A stretch of 64,000 nt of DNA from Caldithrix sp. (lineage in GTDB: Bacteria; KSB1; UBA2214; DYKH01): assembly GCA_020722685.1 (NCBI GenBank), contig DYKH01000001.1, positions 62,001 to 126,000 of the forward strand, read 5' to 3'. Below the pieces are notes generated by a model, which was not told the DNA's origin, made no database searches, and saw only the letters and a program-made list of their open reading frames with translations. Of this stretch, positions 9,399 to 18,600 are shown one piece after another. Each line of letters starts with the position of its first letter. Positions within the stretch are counted from its first letter, which is position 1. Position numbers and translations under genes: made by a program.

Positions 9399-10859
9399 AT
9401 GCCTTTCGCTTACGAGACATATAACGAGCTTTATGCCAAGCTGAGCGCCATTCAACAAGAACACATTCTAAGGTTTTGGACTGAGATCGACTCGCAACAG
9501 CGACAAGTCATGGCAGCGCAAATCGAGGGATTGGATTTCGATCTTGTTGACAAATTCGTACGGTTGATTGTTTCCGATGGCGGTTCTGGCCACTACCAAC
9601 CAGGGACCTTAGAACCCGTACACGTCGTAACCCAACCGAAAAACGAGGCTGAAAGGTCTCAACTCGTAGAAGCCAAAAACATTGGTGAAGATGCCTTGCG
9701 CAAAGGTCAGGTTGGGGTGATTTTGGTTGCCGGCGGCCAAGGCACCCGACTGAATTTTGACGCTCCCAAAGGAACCTTCCCGGTTGGCCCGGTAAGCGGA
9801 CGCAGCCTGTTTCAATACCACACGGAAAAGGTCCTGGCGCTGGAACGGCGATATGGGTGCGCCATTCCTTTTCATATCATGACCAGCGAGGCAACCCACG
9901 AGGAAACGCTCGCTTACTTTGACCGGAACGAATACTTTGGCAAGGACGAGAGCAGTTTCGTTTTTTTTCGTCAAGGAGCGTTACCGGCTTTTGATGCTCA
10001 GGGGAAGATGCTGCTGTCGGAAAAATGGCAAGTGAGCATGTCTCCGGATGGCCACGGTGGGTTGTTGAAAGCGTTGGCAAAGAATCATCTGCTGCAAGAC
10101 ATGCAGCAAAAAGGGGTGGAGACATTGTTCTATTTTCAGGTGGACAACGTGCTGATCAAAATCGCCGATCCCGTCTTCATAGGATTTCATCTGCTGCAGC
10201 AAGCAGAAATGTCCGCCAAGACGGTTTACAAACGCGACCCTGATGAAAAGATTGGTCACATCGGCAAGATCGATGGCCGGTACGCTGTCGTCGAATACAC
10301 TGAGCTTTCGGAGGCGGAAAAGAATGCCCGCAACGCGGATGGACGGCTCAAGTTTGGTCAGGGTAGTATCGCCATCCATGCGTTCAGCCGGGCCTTTTTA
10401 CAGCGTCTGGCAGATGAAAATGTCGAGCTGCCCTACCATCTCGCCCACAAGAAAATCCCCTTTGTGAATGATCGCGGCCAACTGGTAAATCCGCTGCGCC
10501 CGAACGGCTTCAAGTTTGAACAGTTTATTTTCGATGCTCTGCCTTTGGCGCACAGGGTGATGGTTATGGAGACGACGCGCAGTGAGGAATTCGCCCCTAT
10601 CAAAGATTCGGATGGTGAGGACTCGCCGAAAACGGCTCGACAAGCTTTATCCGATCTCTTTGGCAAGTGGCTGGAGCATTGCGGCCATGCCATTAGGCGC
10701 GGGAGCGACGGTCATGTAGTCAACAAGATTGAGATCAGTCCGCTCTTCGCCCTCGACGAAAAGGAACTTGGCAAGAGACTGGCAAGGGATTTTGCTCCCG
10801 ATGGTGACATCTTATTGGCTGAGCCTAACAAATCCAGCATGCCGGCCAACTCCCTATGA
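9399..10859 (+). CDS. Eukaryotic-type UDP-sugar pyrophosphorylase (UAP/UGPase family)
   Basis: About 486 residues. The family makes UDP-GlcNAc (or UDP-GalNAc, UDP-glucose) from UTP and sugar 1-phosphate. Diagnostic: the loop 'LVAGGQGTRLNFDAPKGTF', the uridine-binding 'MTSEATHEET' and 'MSPDGHGGLL', and 'FYFQVDNVL' for metal and sugar binding. These are the signatures of the UAP1/AGX group rather than of bacterial GlmU, so the organism appears to use the eukaryote-like single-domain enzyme. The start is ATG 9399 (TTG 9396 abuts it) with an AAGAAGG-type RBS. The stop overlaps the AsmA-like gene by 4 nt (ATGA), implying coupling. Exact sugar specificity is not visible. Confidence 0.9.
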   Translation: MPFAYETYNELYAKLSAIQQEHILRFWTEIDSQQRQVMAAQIEGLDFDLVDKFVRLIVSDGGSGHYQPGTLEPVHVVTQPKNEAERSQLVEAKNIGEDALRKGQVGVILVAGGQGTRLNFDAPKGTFPVGPVSGRSLFQYHTEKVLALERRYGCAIPFHIMTSEATHEETLAYFDRNEYFGKDESSFVFFRQGALPAFDAQGKMLLSEKWQVSMSPDGHGGLLKALAKNHLLQDMQQKGVETLFYFQVDNVLIKIADPVFIGFHLLQQAEMSAKTVYKRDPDEKIGHIGKIDGRYAVVEYTELSEAEKNARNADGRLKFGQGSIAIHAFSRAFLQRLADENVELPYHLAHKKIPFVNDRGQLVNPLRPNGFKFEQFIFDALPLAHRVMVMETTRSEEFAPIKDSDGEDSPKTARQALSDLFGKWLEHCGHAIRRGSDGHVVNKIEISPLFALDEKELGKRLARDFAPDGDILLAEPNKSSMPANSL

Positions 10860-13800
10860 GTGACCCCAGCGAAAATAAGGCGCTATTCCCGCCCACAAAG
10901 AAGCGCGGCTTTTGGCGTAGGCTGCTGCGATTCTTCCTCTTTGCTGCCCTGGTTTTCATTCTGCTCATCACAGTGGCTGCCCTCGTGTTGCGGATTTCCT
11001 TCCCGCCGGAAAAGCTTCGCGCCATGGCTACGCGAGCCACTGAAGAGCAGTTCAAGCGAAGACTGCACGTCGGTCCGGTACATCTCAATCCGTTTCGCGG
11101 TTTTGAGTTTTCCGACATTCGGCTTTTGCCATTGGCCGACTCGGTGGATCAGGATGACATGTTTCCTGTTCGCCTGGGGACCGTCAAAAAGCTAATTTTG
11201 AAATACAGCTTTTCCGAACTGCTGCACAAGAGGATTCGAATAAACGAAATCATCGTCGATTCGCCGACGTTGGAGTATTTCGTGGACCTTTCGACTCCCA
11301 GCACCTTGAGGGTGCCCGACATGCCGCTCTTGGTGAATCTCGATTTGCTCAGACTTAAGAATGTGCAATTCAAAATCATTGCCGCCGATTCCACCGTAGA
11401 GCAAAAGGTTTTCGTCGGAAGATTGGAGTTTTTGCTTGCTGATCTCAAATTGCCGAAAGGGAAAATTGTCAGGCAGGGCGATCAGGTTTCCGGAGACTTT
11501 CAGCTAACCTGCCCCGAAACCGATTTCTCATTTGCGCAAAGGTCCAAGCTTCCGGGGGATAGCAGCTCGATTTTTGCAAAGGCCAAGCTCGATTTGCTCA
11601 CAGACGTTTCCGTGCACGGATTCAAAGACATCCGCCTGCATTTCCGCTTGGCTCTGGACCGGCTCAGTTTCTCCATGCTCGGAAACTCACTGCCATCGCC
11701 GACGCAAATCCCTGTGCCCTTGGAGCTTGATTTGGTAAGCACGGCCAACATGGATCAAGACAGTATCCACATAGAGCGTTTCGCTTGGCGGGTGAATCAT
11801 CAAGATTGGATCGATATCGCCGGCTCTATCTGCGGCATCCTATCCAGACCGCGATTTTCCTTGACCGTGCAAGAAAGCGCCGTCTCCATCAAGCAGGTGT
11901 TAGAATTGGCCCGCCCCTTCATGCCGGACTCTGTGCTGCGTACCATTCACCTTGTAAACGATCAGGCTGCTTTTTCCATGAAAGGCTCCTCGGTTTATGG
12001 TATCCTGCCGAAAACGGGTCAAGCCGGCGATCTCCAGTTTTTGGCACGGGCGACTTTGCAGGATTTTGGCTTGGGTTACCAAGACGATGCCATCAAGCTG
12101 AAGGATTTGAACATTCATGCCGATCTTGCCGGAGCCATTGACTCAACGGGCTTGGCAGGACTCAAGGCTGATTTGGCGGCAAAGTATCGCTTCTTTTCCG
12201 CCTTGCTTCCGGATAGCTCACAATTCTACACCGATGCAGGATTTTTGCGCGCAAGTACGCGGCTCAATGAGAGCCTGCTGCCGGTAGCGGCGGCATGTTC
12301 GCTATCCGTCGCCAATATTTTGGGAGCCGACCTGAGCGGAAAACTGACGTTGGCGGGAACAAATAGCATACACAGCTTGCGTGGAAAAGGTTATTTGCAG
12401 TTGACGAACATGCATCTGGACAGCCTGCCCAACTCCACCGTTCATGCACAGATCGGCGCCCATTTGCATGTCGACGTCAATACTCTCGATAAAATCAGCG
12501 CTGACCTGAGCGTCGAAACCGATTCGTTGGTGATGGGTCAAGGCGAAGAACGGCTTTCGTTAGCTCCCTTACGGTTCTTAGCCCGTCTCAGCGGCCGGGC
12601 GGACACGAGCCTGCAAAACATCTATCTCGACTCTCTGACGCTGCTGCTGAATAATTTAGTTCAGGGATTTGCACACGGAGAGATTGCGGATTACGGCAAA
12701 AAATTCTCCTTCAAAATCCCTAACCTCCAGCTCAGCCATCAAGCGGTGCTGAATTACCTACCAGAACGGCTGAAGGAGAGGATGGAGGAGATGACGGTCT
12801 CCGGGTTCACTCGCTTGACCGCGCGGGCCGAGGGAAATGCTGCCGGGGCTACGCCTGAATACTCTCTGAATGCGCACATTTTCACTGATCAAACCAACCT
12901 GAGCTACCCGGAGCAATTCCTGTCCATTCAGGGTATTCGCGCAGACATTTCCGCCAACGTGAACTCTGAGACCGGAACGTTGACGGAAATGAGCCTCCAG
13001 ATCGATAGCTTACGCTATGACAGCGCAACGCCAATGCTGTTGGCCAATAACGAAATTCGTCTGACACTGACATCTAAGGACTTTACTTCGCTGCATGTTC
13101 TCGACGGCAAGCTCAATTTGCCGCACTTCAAAATCGCCGGCGACTTTTCGGCTCGCGTCGATGAATTGTCCGTCAACCCTCACACCATCCTGCAAATGAA
13201 CTTGCGCCAATCGGCAGAAGACACGCTCACGCTGCTGCCGGGTATCAAGCTGCGTGGGATGAGTGAAGCGGCTTTTGCCATTGAGGCGGATACTGCATTG
13301 GTAGACATTAGCGCTCATATCAAGACCAAGGATTTGAGCATTTTTATGCCGAACGATATGCGGGTGAGGAACATTCGTGCAGACGTGCATTTGCATCAGC
13401 AATTCGATCTGCTTCACGCCAAGCTGCTTGGCAGTGAGCAAAACCGAATTCTTACGCCGACCGACGGTTCTATCGATTACCTCATCTATCGATCTTACTA
13501 TCGAAACAGCCTGCCGAATCTCTCCAGTGTCACCATCGACAGAATCGAGGCGGCCGGTTACGTGCTGGACAATCTACGTTTGGAGTTTTATCTGGGCGAA
13601 GGCCGTTTGGAAGTCCCCTCCTTGATGGCCGACGTCTACAGCGGTAACATCGGCGGACGGATGTCATTAGATTTGACCGCCGGAGAATTGGCCGCCGCGA
13701 CGTACAAAATTTCCAGCCACTTTTCCGGCATCAACTCGGATTTACTGCTGCCGCAGACGGTGAGCAAAGGAAAGCAAGGGATCATCAATGCCAACATGGA

Positions 13801-14137
13801 GCTTTCCGGGAGAGGCTTGGACCCGGAGCAGCCCATGGATTTGACCGGGCATTTTTATATCACTGAAATCGGCCCGAAGGTAGCCGATAATCTGCTGAGA
13901 TCTTTGGACCCGCAAGGGACCGATGCCGGAATTCGCTCGACTCGGCTGCTGATCAACCGCGGTTTCAAGCCCAAACTGATGACTTTTGAAATTCGCCACG
14001 GCTATTTTTATCCGACCATTTTGTTTGCGCAACCATGGTATTTCCCGGTTCGATTAAGCGGTGGCAAAATTGAATTGTCCCGTATTCCCATCGCTTTTGT
14101 TATTCAAACGGCCATGCAACCGGTGACAGGAGGATGA
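10856..14137 (+). CDS. Large AsmA/YdbH-like envelope protein
   Basis: 1,093 residues: a basic cytosolic N-terminus, one membrane helix ('LFFLFAALVFILLITVAAL' region, about residues 25-45), then a long repetitive beta-rich periplasmic part. Its C-terminus, ending '...FPVRLSGGKIELSRIP', recalls the YdbH/AsmA C-terminal segment. In E. coli YdbH acts with lipoprotein YnbE and DUF1318 protein YdbL in inner-to-outer membrane phospholipid transport. A DUF1318 lipoprotein lies 0.8 kb downstream here, which supports that assignment. The start overlaps the pyrophosphorylase stop. The family call (AsmA-like bridge) is fairly confident; equivalence to YdbH is inference. Confidence 0.75.
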   Translation: MSDPSENKALFPPTKKRGFWRRLLRFFLFAALVFILLITVAALVLRISFPPEKLRAMATRATEEQFKRRLHVGPVHLNPFRGFEFSDIRLLPLADSVDQDDMFPVRLGTVKKLILKYSFSELLHKRIRINEIIVDSPTLEYFVDLSTPSTLRVPDMPLLVNLDLLRLKNVQFKIIAADSTVEQKVFVGRLEFLLADLKLPKGKIVRQGDQVSGDFQLTCPETDFSFAQRSKLPGDSSSIFAKAKLDLLTDVSVHGFKDIRLHFRLALDRLSFSMLGNSLPSPTQIPVPLELDLVSTANMDQDSIHIERFAWRVNHQDWIDIAGSICGILSRPRFSLTVQESAVSIKQVLELARPFMPDSVLRTIHLVNDQAAFSMKGSSVYGILPKTGQAGDLQFLARATLQDFGLGYQDDAIKLKDLNIHADLAGAIDSTGLAGLKADLAAKYRFFSALLPDSSQFYTDAGFLRASTRLNESLLPVAAACSLSVANILGADLSGKLTLAGTNSIHSLRGKGYLQLTNMHLDSLPNSTVHAQIGAHLHVDVNTLDKISADLSVETDSLVMGQGEERLSLAPLRFLARLSGRADTSLQNIYLDSLTLLLNNLVQGFAHGEIADYGKKFSFKIPNLQLSHQAVLNYLPERLKERMEEMTVSGFTRLTARAEGNAAGATPEYSLNAHIFTDQTNLSYPEQFLSIQGIRADISANVNSETGTLTEMSLQIDSLRYDSATPMLLANNEIRLTLTSKDFTSLHVLDGKLNLPHFKIAGDFSARVDELSVNPHTILQMNLRQSAEDTLTLLPGIKLRGMSEAAFAIEADTALVDISAHIKTKDLSIFMPNDMRVRNIRADVHLHQQFDLLHAKLLGSEQNRILTPTDGSIDYLIYRSYYRNSLPNLSSVTIDRIEAAGYVLDNLRLEFYLGEGRLEVPSLMADVYSGNIGGRMSLDLTAGELAAATYKISSHFSGINSDLLLPQTVSKGKQGIINANMELSGRGLDPEQPMDLTGHFYITEIGPKVADNLLRSLDPQGTDAGIRSTRLLINRGFKPKLMTFEIRHGYFYPTILFAQPWYFPVRLSGGKIELSRIPIAFVIQTAMQPVTGG

Positions 14138-14481
14138 GGATGGAGAGAACTGTTTTCAATTTGGGATGGTGGGCTATTGACCGACAAAACTGTTTCAAAG
14201 TGGCAGAAGCGTGAAGGGGAGAAGCGCTTTAATAGAAGAGCAGATTTGCACCAGACCTTCGAGGAGCTGCAAGGCTTTCTCATTGTCGCACTAAAGGCAT
14301 AGATGGTTGGAGAAACCGCCCAGAAAGCGAGTCATCTAGACAGCCAAGACGCGTCGGAGAAAAGGGCGGAGAAAAGTGATCCATCAAACAGGGCAACGGA
14401 CAAAGGAATGGAATATAACTGCAGACGAAGGCAGAAGAGACAAATCGGTGGTCTTAAAAGACTGCAAATGTATCGCAGAGG
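14138..14481. other. 344-nt gap with decayed coding look
   Basis: No complete gene. The frame of the AsmA-like gene stays open for about 54 codons after its stop, with a protein-like composition ('KRFNRRADLHQTFEELQGF') but no good start codon, until TAG at 14300. This may be a gene remnant. The missing N-terminus of the downstream VOC gene would also lie here. Confidence 0.4.
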
Positions 14482-14853
14482 TTGATTTTCCCCGAATCCA
14501 TCCGGTTTTACACTGAGAAGCTTGGCTTGCAGCTTCTCTTCCGCAGTTTCGATGATGTGGAGAAAGAAGAATTTGCTTTTCTGGCATTGGAGGACGTCAG
14601 TTTGGAGTTGATCCGCTTGTTGGGCGAGAACACTTTCAAAAAGCCTGAAATCAAGCCGCCGTTCTGCCCACACCTAGCCTTGGCCACTAACGATATGACC
14701 AAGACGCTTACGATGATCCGAGAGAAACATTTGCCGGTGGTGAAAGGTCCGCTGGAAATAAAAGGCGTGGCTCGCTGGATTTACATCAACGATCCGGACA
14801 ATAACATCATTGAGTACATTCGATGGATCGATAACTCGGCACGTCCCGTTTGA
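14482..14853 (+). CDS. VOC (glyoxalase/bleomycin-resistance) family protein, N-terminus missing
   Basis: 123 residues from a TTG. Seen: 'ESIRFYTEKLGLQLLFR' (start of a VOC module), 'CPHLALATNDM' and 'INDPDNNIIEYI' with the C-terminal Glu metal ligand. VOC proteins bind a metal through residues on four strands. The first strand and its usual H-x-x-x-x-V-x-D segment are absent: upstream, the frame is closed by a stop at 14455 and no ATG or RBS is present. The gene is either a 5'-truncated remnant or starts unusually at TTG 14482. Substrate unknown. The intact downstream frame suggests recent damage or residual function. Confidence 0.65.
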   Translation: MIFPESIRFYTEKLGLQLLFRSFDDVEKEEFAFLALEDVSLELIRLLGENTFKKPEIKPPFCPHLALATNDMTKTLTMIREKHLPVVKGPLEIKGVARWIYINDPDNNIIEYIRWIDNSARPV

Positions 14854-14935
14854 AAGAACGGAAGGATCACGTCTACTGCCGAAGGGACGGTGTTGCGAAG
14901 CAAAGGTTTTCTCATAAATCTACTGGAGGTTGAAA

Positions 14936-15505
14936 ATGTCAAATCAAAAATTAATTTTGCTGCTTTTTCTCGGATTGTTGTCGGCTGTCGCTTGCAGCGT
15001 GAAGGCGCCGGAGCTGACGGTGACCGGGGAAAAGACGGCGCTGGAAAATCAAATCCTGGGCACTTATCAGCAAATCGAGAGCGATTCCTATGTCATCGCT
15101 TCGACGCGAGCCATAGGAAACTCGGCCTCCAACACTGCCGCAGTCTCGGATCAGAAGCAGCAAGTTCTGGATGCCGTGCAAAACCGCAAATTCAACAAGG
15201 ATGATATCGACGAATTAAAACGAGACAAAGTGGTGGGTGAGAACAACCAAGGCTTTCTGGAAATTCTTCCATTGGATCGCTACCAACACGATTTGGAATA
15301 CAAAGCTCTGGTCGATCGGTTGGTCGCCGAGGAAAATCGTGATCGTCAGGTCATCTATGAGCGGGTGCTCGCGGTCAATGAATCTGCTTCCGAGGCCGGC
15401 CAAAGCAAAGTTTCGGAGATATTCGCCAAGCTGAACTTTGACAACAGTGAGCCGGGGACCATGGTGCAAACGGCCGAGGGCAAGTGGGTGGAAAAAACCA
15501 AGTAG
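14936..15505 (+). CDS. DUF1318 (YdbL-like) lipoprotein
   Basis: 189 residues. A signal peptide with Cys near residue 20 ('LLSAVACS') looks like a lipobox, so the mature protein is probably an outer-membrane lipoprotein. The C-terminal half contains the DUF1318 signature: '...RDRQVIYERVLAVN' and a terminal 'GTMVQTAEGKWVEK'. In E. coli the soluble DUF1318 protein YdbL assists assembly of the YdbH-YnbE envelope bridge. Here the DUF1318 domain itself carries the lipid anchor, so it might combine the YnbE and YdbL roles. ATG 14936 follows TGGAGG at good spacing; an upstream TTG 14930 is rejected. The gene precedes the giant CHAT gene by about 100 nt. Confidence 0.8.
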   Translation: MSNQKLILLLFLGLLSAVACSVKAPELTVTGEKTALENQILGTYQQIESDSYVIASTRAIGNSASNTAAVSDQKQQVLDAVQNRKFNKDDIDELKRDKVVGENNQGFLEILPLDRYQHDLEYKALVDRLVAEENRDRQVIYERVLAVNESASEAGQSKVSEIFAKLNFDNSEPGTMVQTAEGKWVEKTK

Positions 15506-15583
15506 GGGCGTCGCGGTTGTGTGTCTGCTTGGAAACCAGATCCAAATTTGCGACAGAAAAGGTGAGCTTGAGTCATTTGAATT

Positions 15584-15598
15584 GAGGGAAAAAACATA
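15584..15598 (+). promoter_or_regulatory. Shine-Dalgarno facing an in-frame ATA codon
   Basis: GAGGG at 15584-15588 lies 7 nt before ATA at 15596, in frame with the giant gene and preceded by a stop at 15578. Starting there gives a basic n-region (T-R-T-R-S) before the hydrophobic core of a signal peptide. A non-canonical start, or an ATG altered to ATA, is likely. Confidence 0.55.
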
Positions 15599-15616
15599 AC
15601 ACGCACGAGATCCACA

Positions 15617-18600
15617 TTGACCGTGGTGCTGCTGCTTGGAGCGGTGGCAACTTTGCCGGGCAAGACGACCGTGGCCGATTCCGCCGTCAGCTTATTTGAA
15701 TACTATCAGATCACCACGCATCCCGACATAGATTTGTCCCCGCGCGTTTCGCCGGACGGCAAGTGGATTGCCTATGTATCTCGCCAAACCTACAATTTCG
15801 ATATTTGGCTACGCAGCACCAAGGGCGGTCGCTCGACTCAGGTCACTTTCCACAAAGCGGACGACTATTATCCTGCCTGGTATCCGAACAGCAAGGCCAT
15901 CGTCTTTGTCTCACAGCGCAGCGATGCAGCCGGGGATATATGGCGTTTACGGTTGCGCGAAGTTGAAGGACAGCTCTTACCCAAAGGAGAAGCAGAGCGC
16001 ATTACCGATCACCTTGGCTTCGACGGCTACCCGACCGTTTCCCCGGACGGCAAGAAAATTGCCTGGGTTTCGGATCGCACGGGGCGGGAAGAAATATGGT
16101 TCCATAATGACAACACCGGCAAAACCAGCCAGCTCACCTTCCTCGGCGGCACTCATCCTGCCTGGAGTTCCAATCTTCAGCTTATTGCCTTTACATCTTT
16201 CCGAGGAGGAAACGACAACAATGGCGACATTTGGCTCATCAACCTCAAAGGTGCAAAACCCATGGCGGCGCAGGACTCGATCTACTGGGACCGGAGAGAA
16301 CCCCCGCTTTATCGGGTGACCGAAGGATCAGCTCTGGACGGCTTTCCAAGCTGGTCGCCAGATGCTCAGAAAATCGTTTTCTTGCGCAATTCAATCGACA
16401 CCAACGGCGATAGCCTTGTCACTCCGGCGGACAATGGAGCTGTTTGGAGCGCTGAGGTTCTGCCGGCTCCCCGGGATACGAGCTATACAAATGATCCCAA
16501 GTTGGAAATTCTCGATTCCTCGTTCAATCTGCGGATGATTCGCTACGCCATGCCGCTGACTTCGGGTGCTGAAAAGACGATGCAGCCCTGGGCGGGAGCG
16601 GATCAGCATGTTTATTTTACCTCCGATCGCGGCAAAAACTTGGACATCTGGTCACTTCCCAGCGATGGCCATATTCCGCATTTGGCCCAAGCGGAGGCCC
16701 AGTTGCACCTTGCCGATCAAGCCTACCCGTTGCCCGCGCGAATGACGCGCCAAACTTTGGGCCCCCTTTTCCTTAATTGGGATCCGCTCACTTTGAGTGA
16801 TGCGGAGCGAACCAATCTATGGGATCGCGCCTTGGCTTACCAGCGCGTCCTCGATTTTCATGAGGCCGGCTCGCCCTTCCAAGCCTCGGCGCTCTATCAG
16901 ATCGGCATCTGCTATAAGCTGTTGGGTTATCCGAAACTCGCTAAATACTACTTTGATCTCCTGCTGCGCAGCTTTCCGCAGCAGCGCGAGGTAAACGCCT
17001 ACGCGGAAATGGCGTCGCTTGGTCTGCAAGTCAGCAAAGCTACGCCTCCTGCCGACAAAATAAGGCTGTTGAAGACGGCTCTGGAAGGAATCGTCAAGCG
17101 CTATTTCGATCAAGCTCAGCCCGCCGCAGCCGGACAAATCGCCATGGGCGATTTATATTTCGACGCCGGCAACGATACACGCGCTTTCTCAGAATATACC
17201 AAGGTGCTGAAAACCTTTCCCACGCAGCGAGATGCCTGCGCCGAAAGCCAGCTCAAAATCGGCGACGTCTTTCAGCGTTTTGCCGACCAGGCAGAAGTGG
17301 TTGCAGCGTACCTCGAAGTCGTGCAAAAATACCCCGATCAACGCCAGTGGATGGTTCCCGCCCGCAATCGGATTCTCGATCTGTTGACGAAGGGGGTGAC
17401 GGATCAAGATCAGTTGATTTCCCGCTATCGCGAAATCGTCGGACAGAACATGAGCTTTGCTCTTTTAGCGGCCGCCGGTCAGCACAGGATTGGTGAGCTG
17501 CTTTTCGGAATGGGTGATTTCCGCACAGCATTGCAGGAGTTTGAGGCAGTGGTGTCCCTCTTCCCACGCTTGACGGATGAAGTTTTTGCCGCCCAGATGG
17601 CCAAATCCAGATGCCTCCTGCGCCTGGGCGAAAGCTCGCAAGCTTTCGCCGTGCTGGAAAAGATGGTGCAAGATTACAAATCCGCTCGATCCGACTTGTC
17701 TCGACAGGCGTGGGACGAGTTGCTGCGGGTTTTGATTTACTCCGGTGACGCGCTCAAATCCCAACAAGACTATGAACTGGCTCTAGTACGATATAGCCGC
17801 GCCAAGGGGATGGACATCCGCAGCGTCGAAGCCCACCGCGGCTATATCGAATGCTTGTACTATATGCGGCACATTGATCAGGCGGTTGCGGAGTACGAAC
17901 AATTGGCCAGGCGGCATCCACAAAATAATATTATCGTCTATTCTTTGGGTTTGGCCTATTCCTACAAGGGAACAGAGCGAGCAGAGCTTTTTGGCGATCC
18001 AGACGGCTTGGATCCCGCCTACTTGAATCGCTCCAGCGCCACCATTGCTCGGGCGCTTTCCTACGACTATACTTTGGTCCAAGCCTACCTGACCATCAGC
18101 TATAACTACGAGATGATGGAAAGCTACCAAGCGCGGCAATTGGCCAAGCCGAAAAAATTTCTGACCAAAGTATTCCAGACTTTGACGGCGCCCCTCGTTT
18201 CCGTTTATCATACGTTGACCTTTTACAAGGAGAGAAAGCCGGCGCGGTTTTATGAGCGAGCTATTCATGAACTCACCAAGGCCATCGTTCTCAATGACGA
18301 AACGAAAGACCCAGGTTTGGAAGCCAGTCTCGCCCTTAATTTGGCCAACAACTACTACAATCTGCGCGAGTTTGGTTTTGAAAAGGCCTACGAGTACTAT
18401 CACATCAAGCTCAAATACGATTCGACGTTTGACGACCGTCAGCGGGAGGCGCTCATCTACGAACGCATGGGGCACTGCGCGTTGGTCACCGAGGATTTGG
18501 ATCGAGGACCAAAATATCTCCAGCGGGCCACCGCCCTATACCGGCAGATGGAAAACGAAGCTCACGTCCTCCTGAACACCAAGCGACTGGCCCTGCTGTA

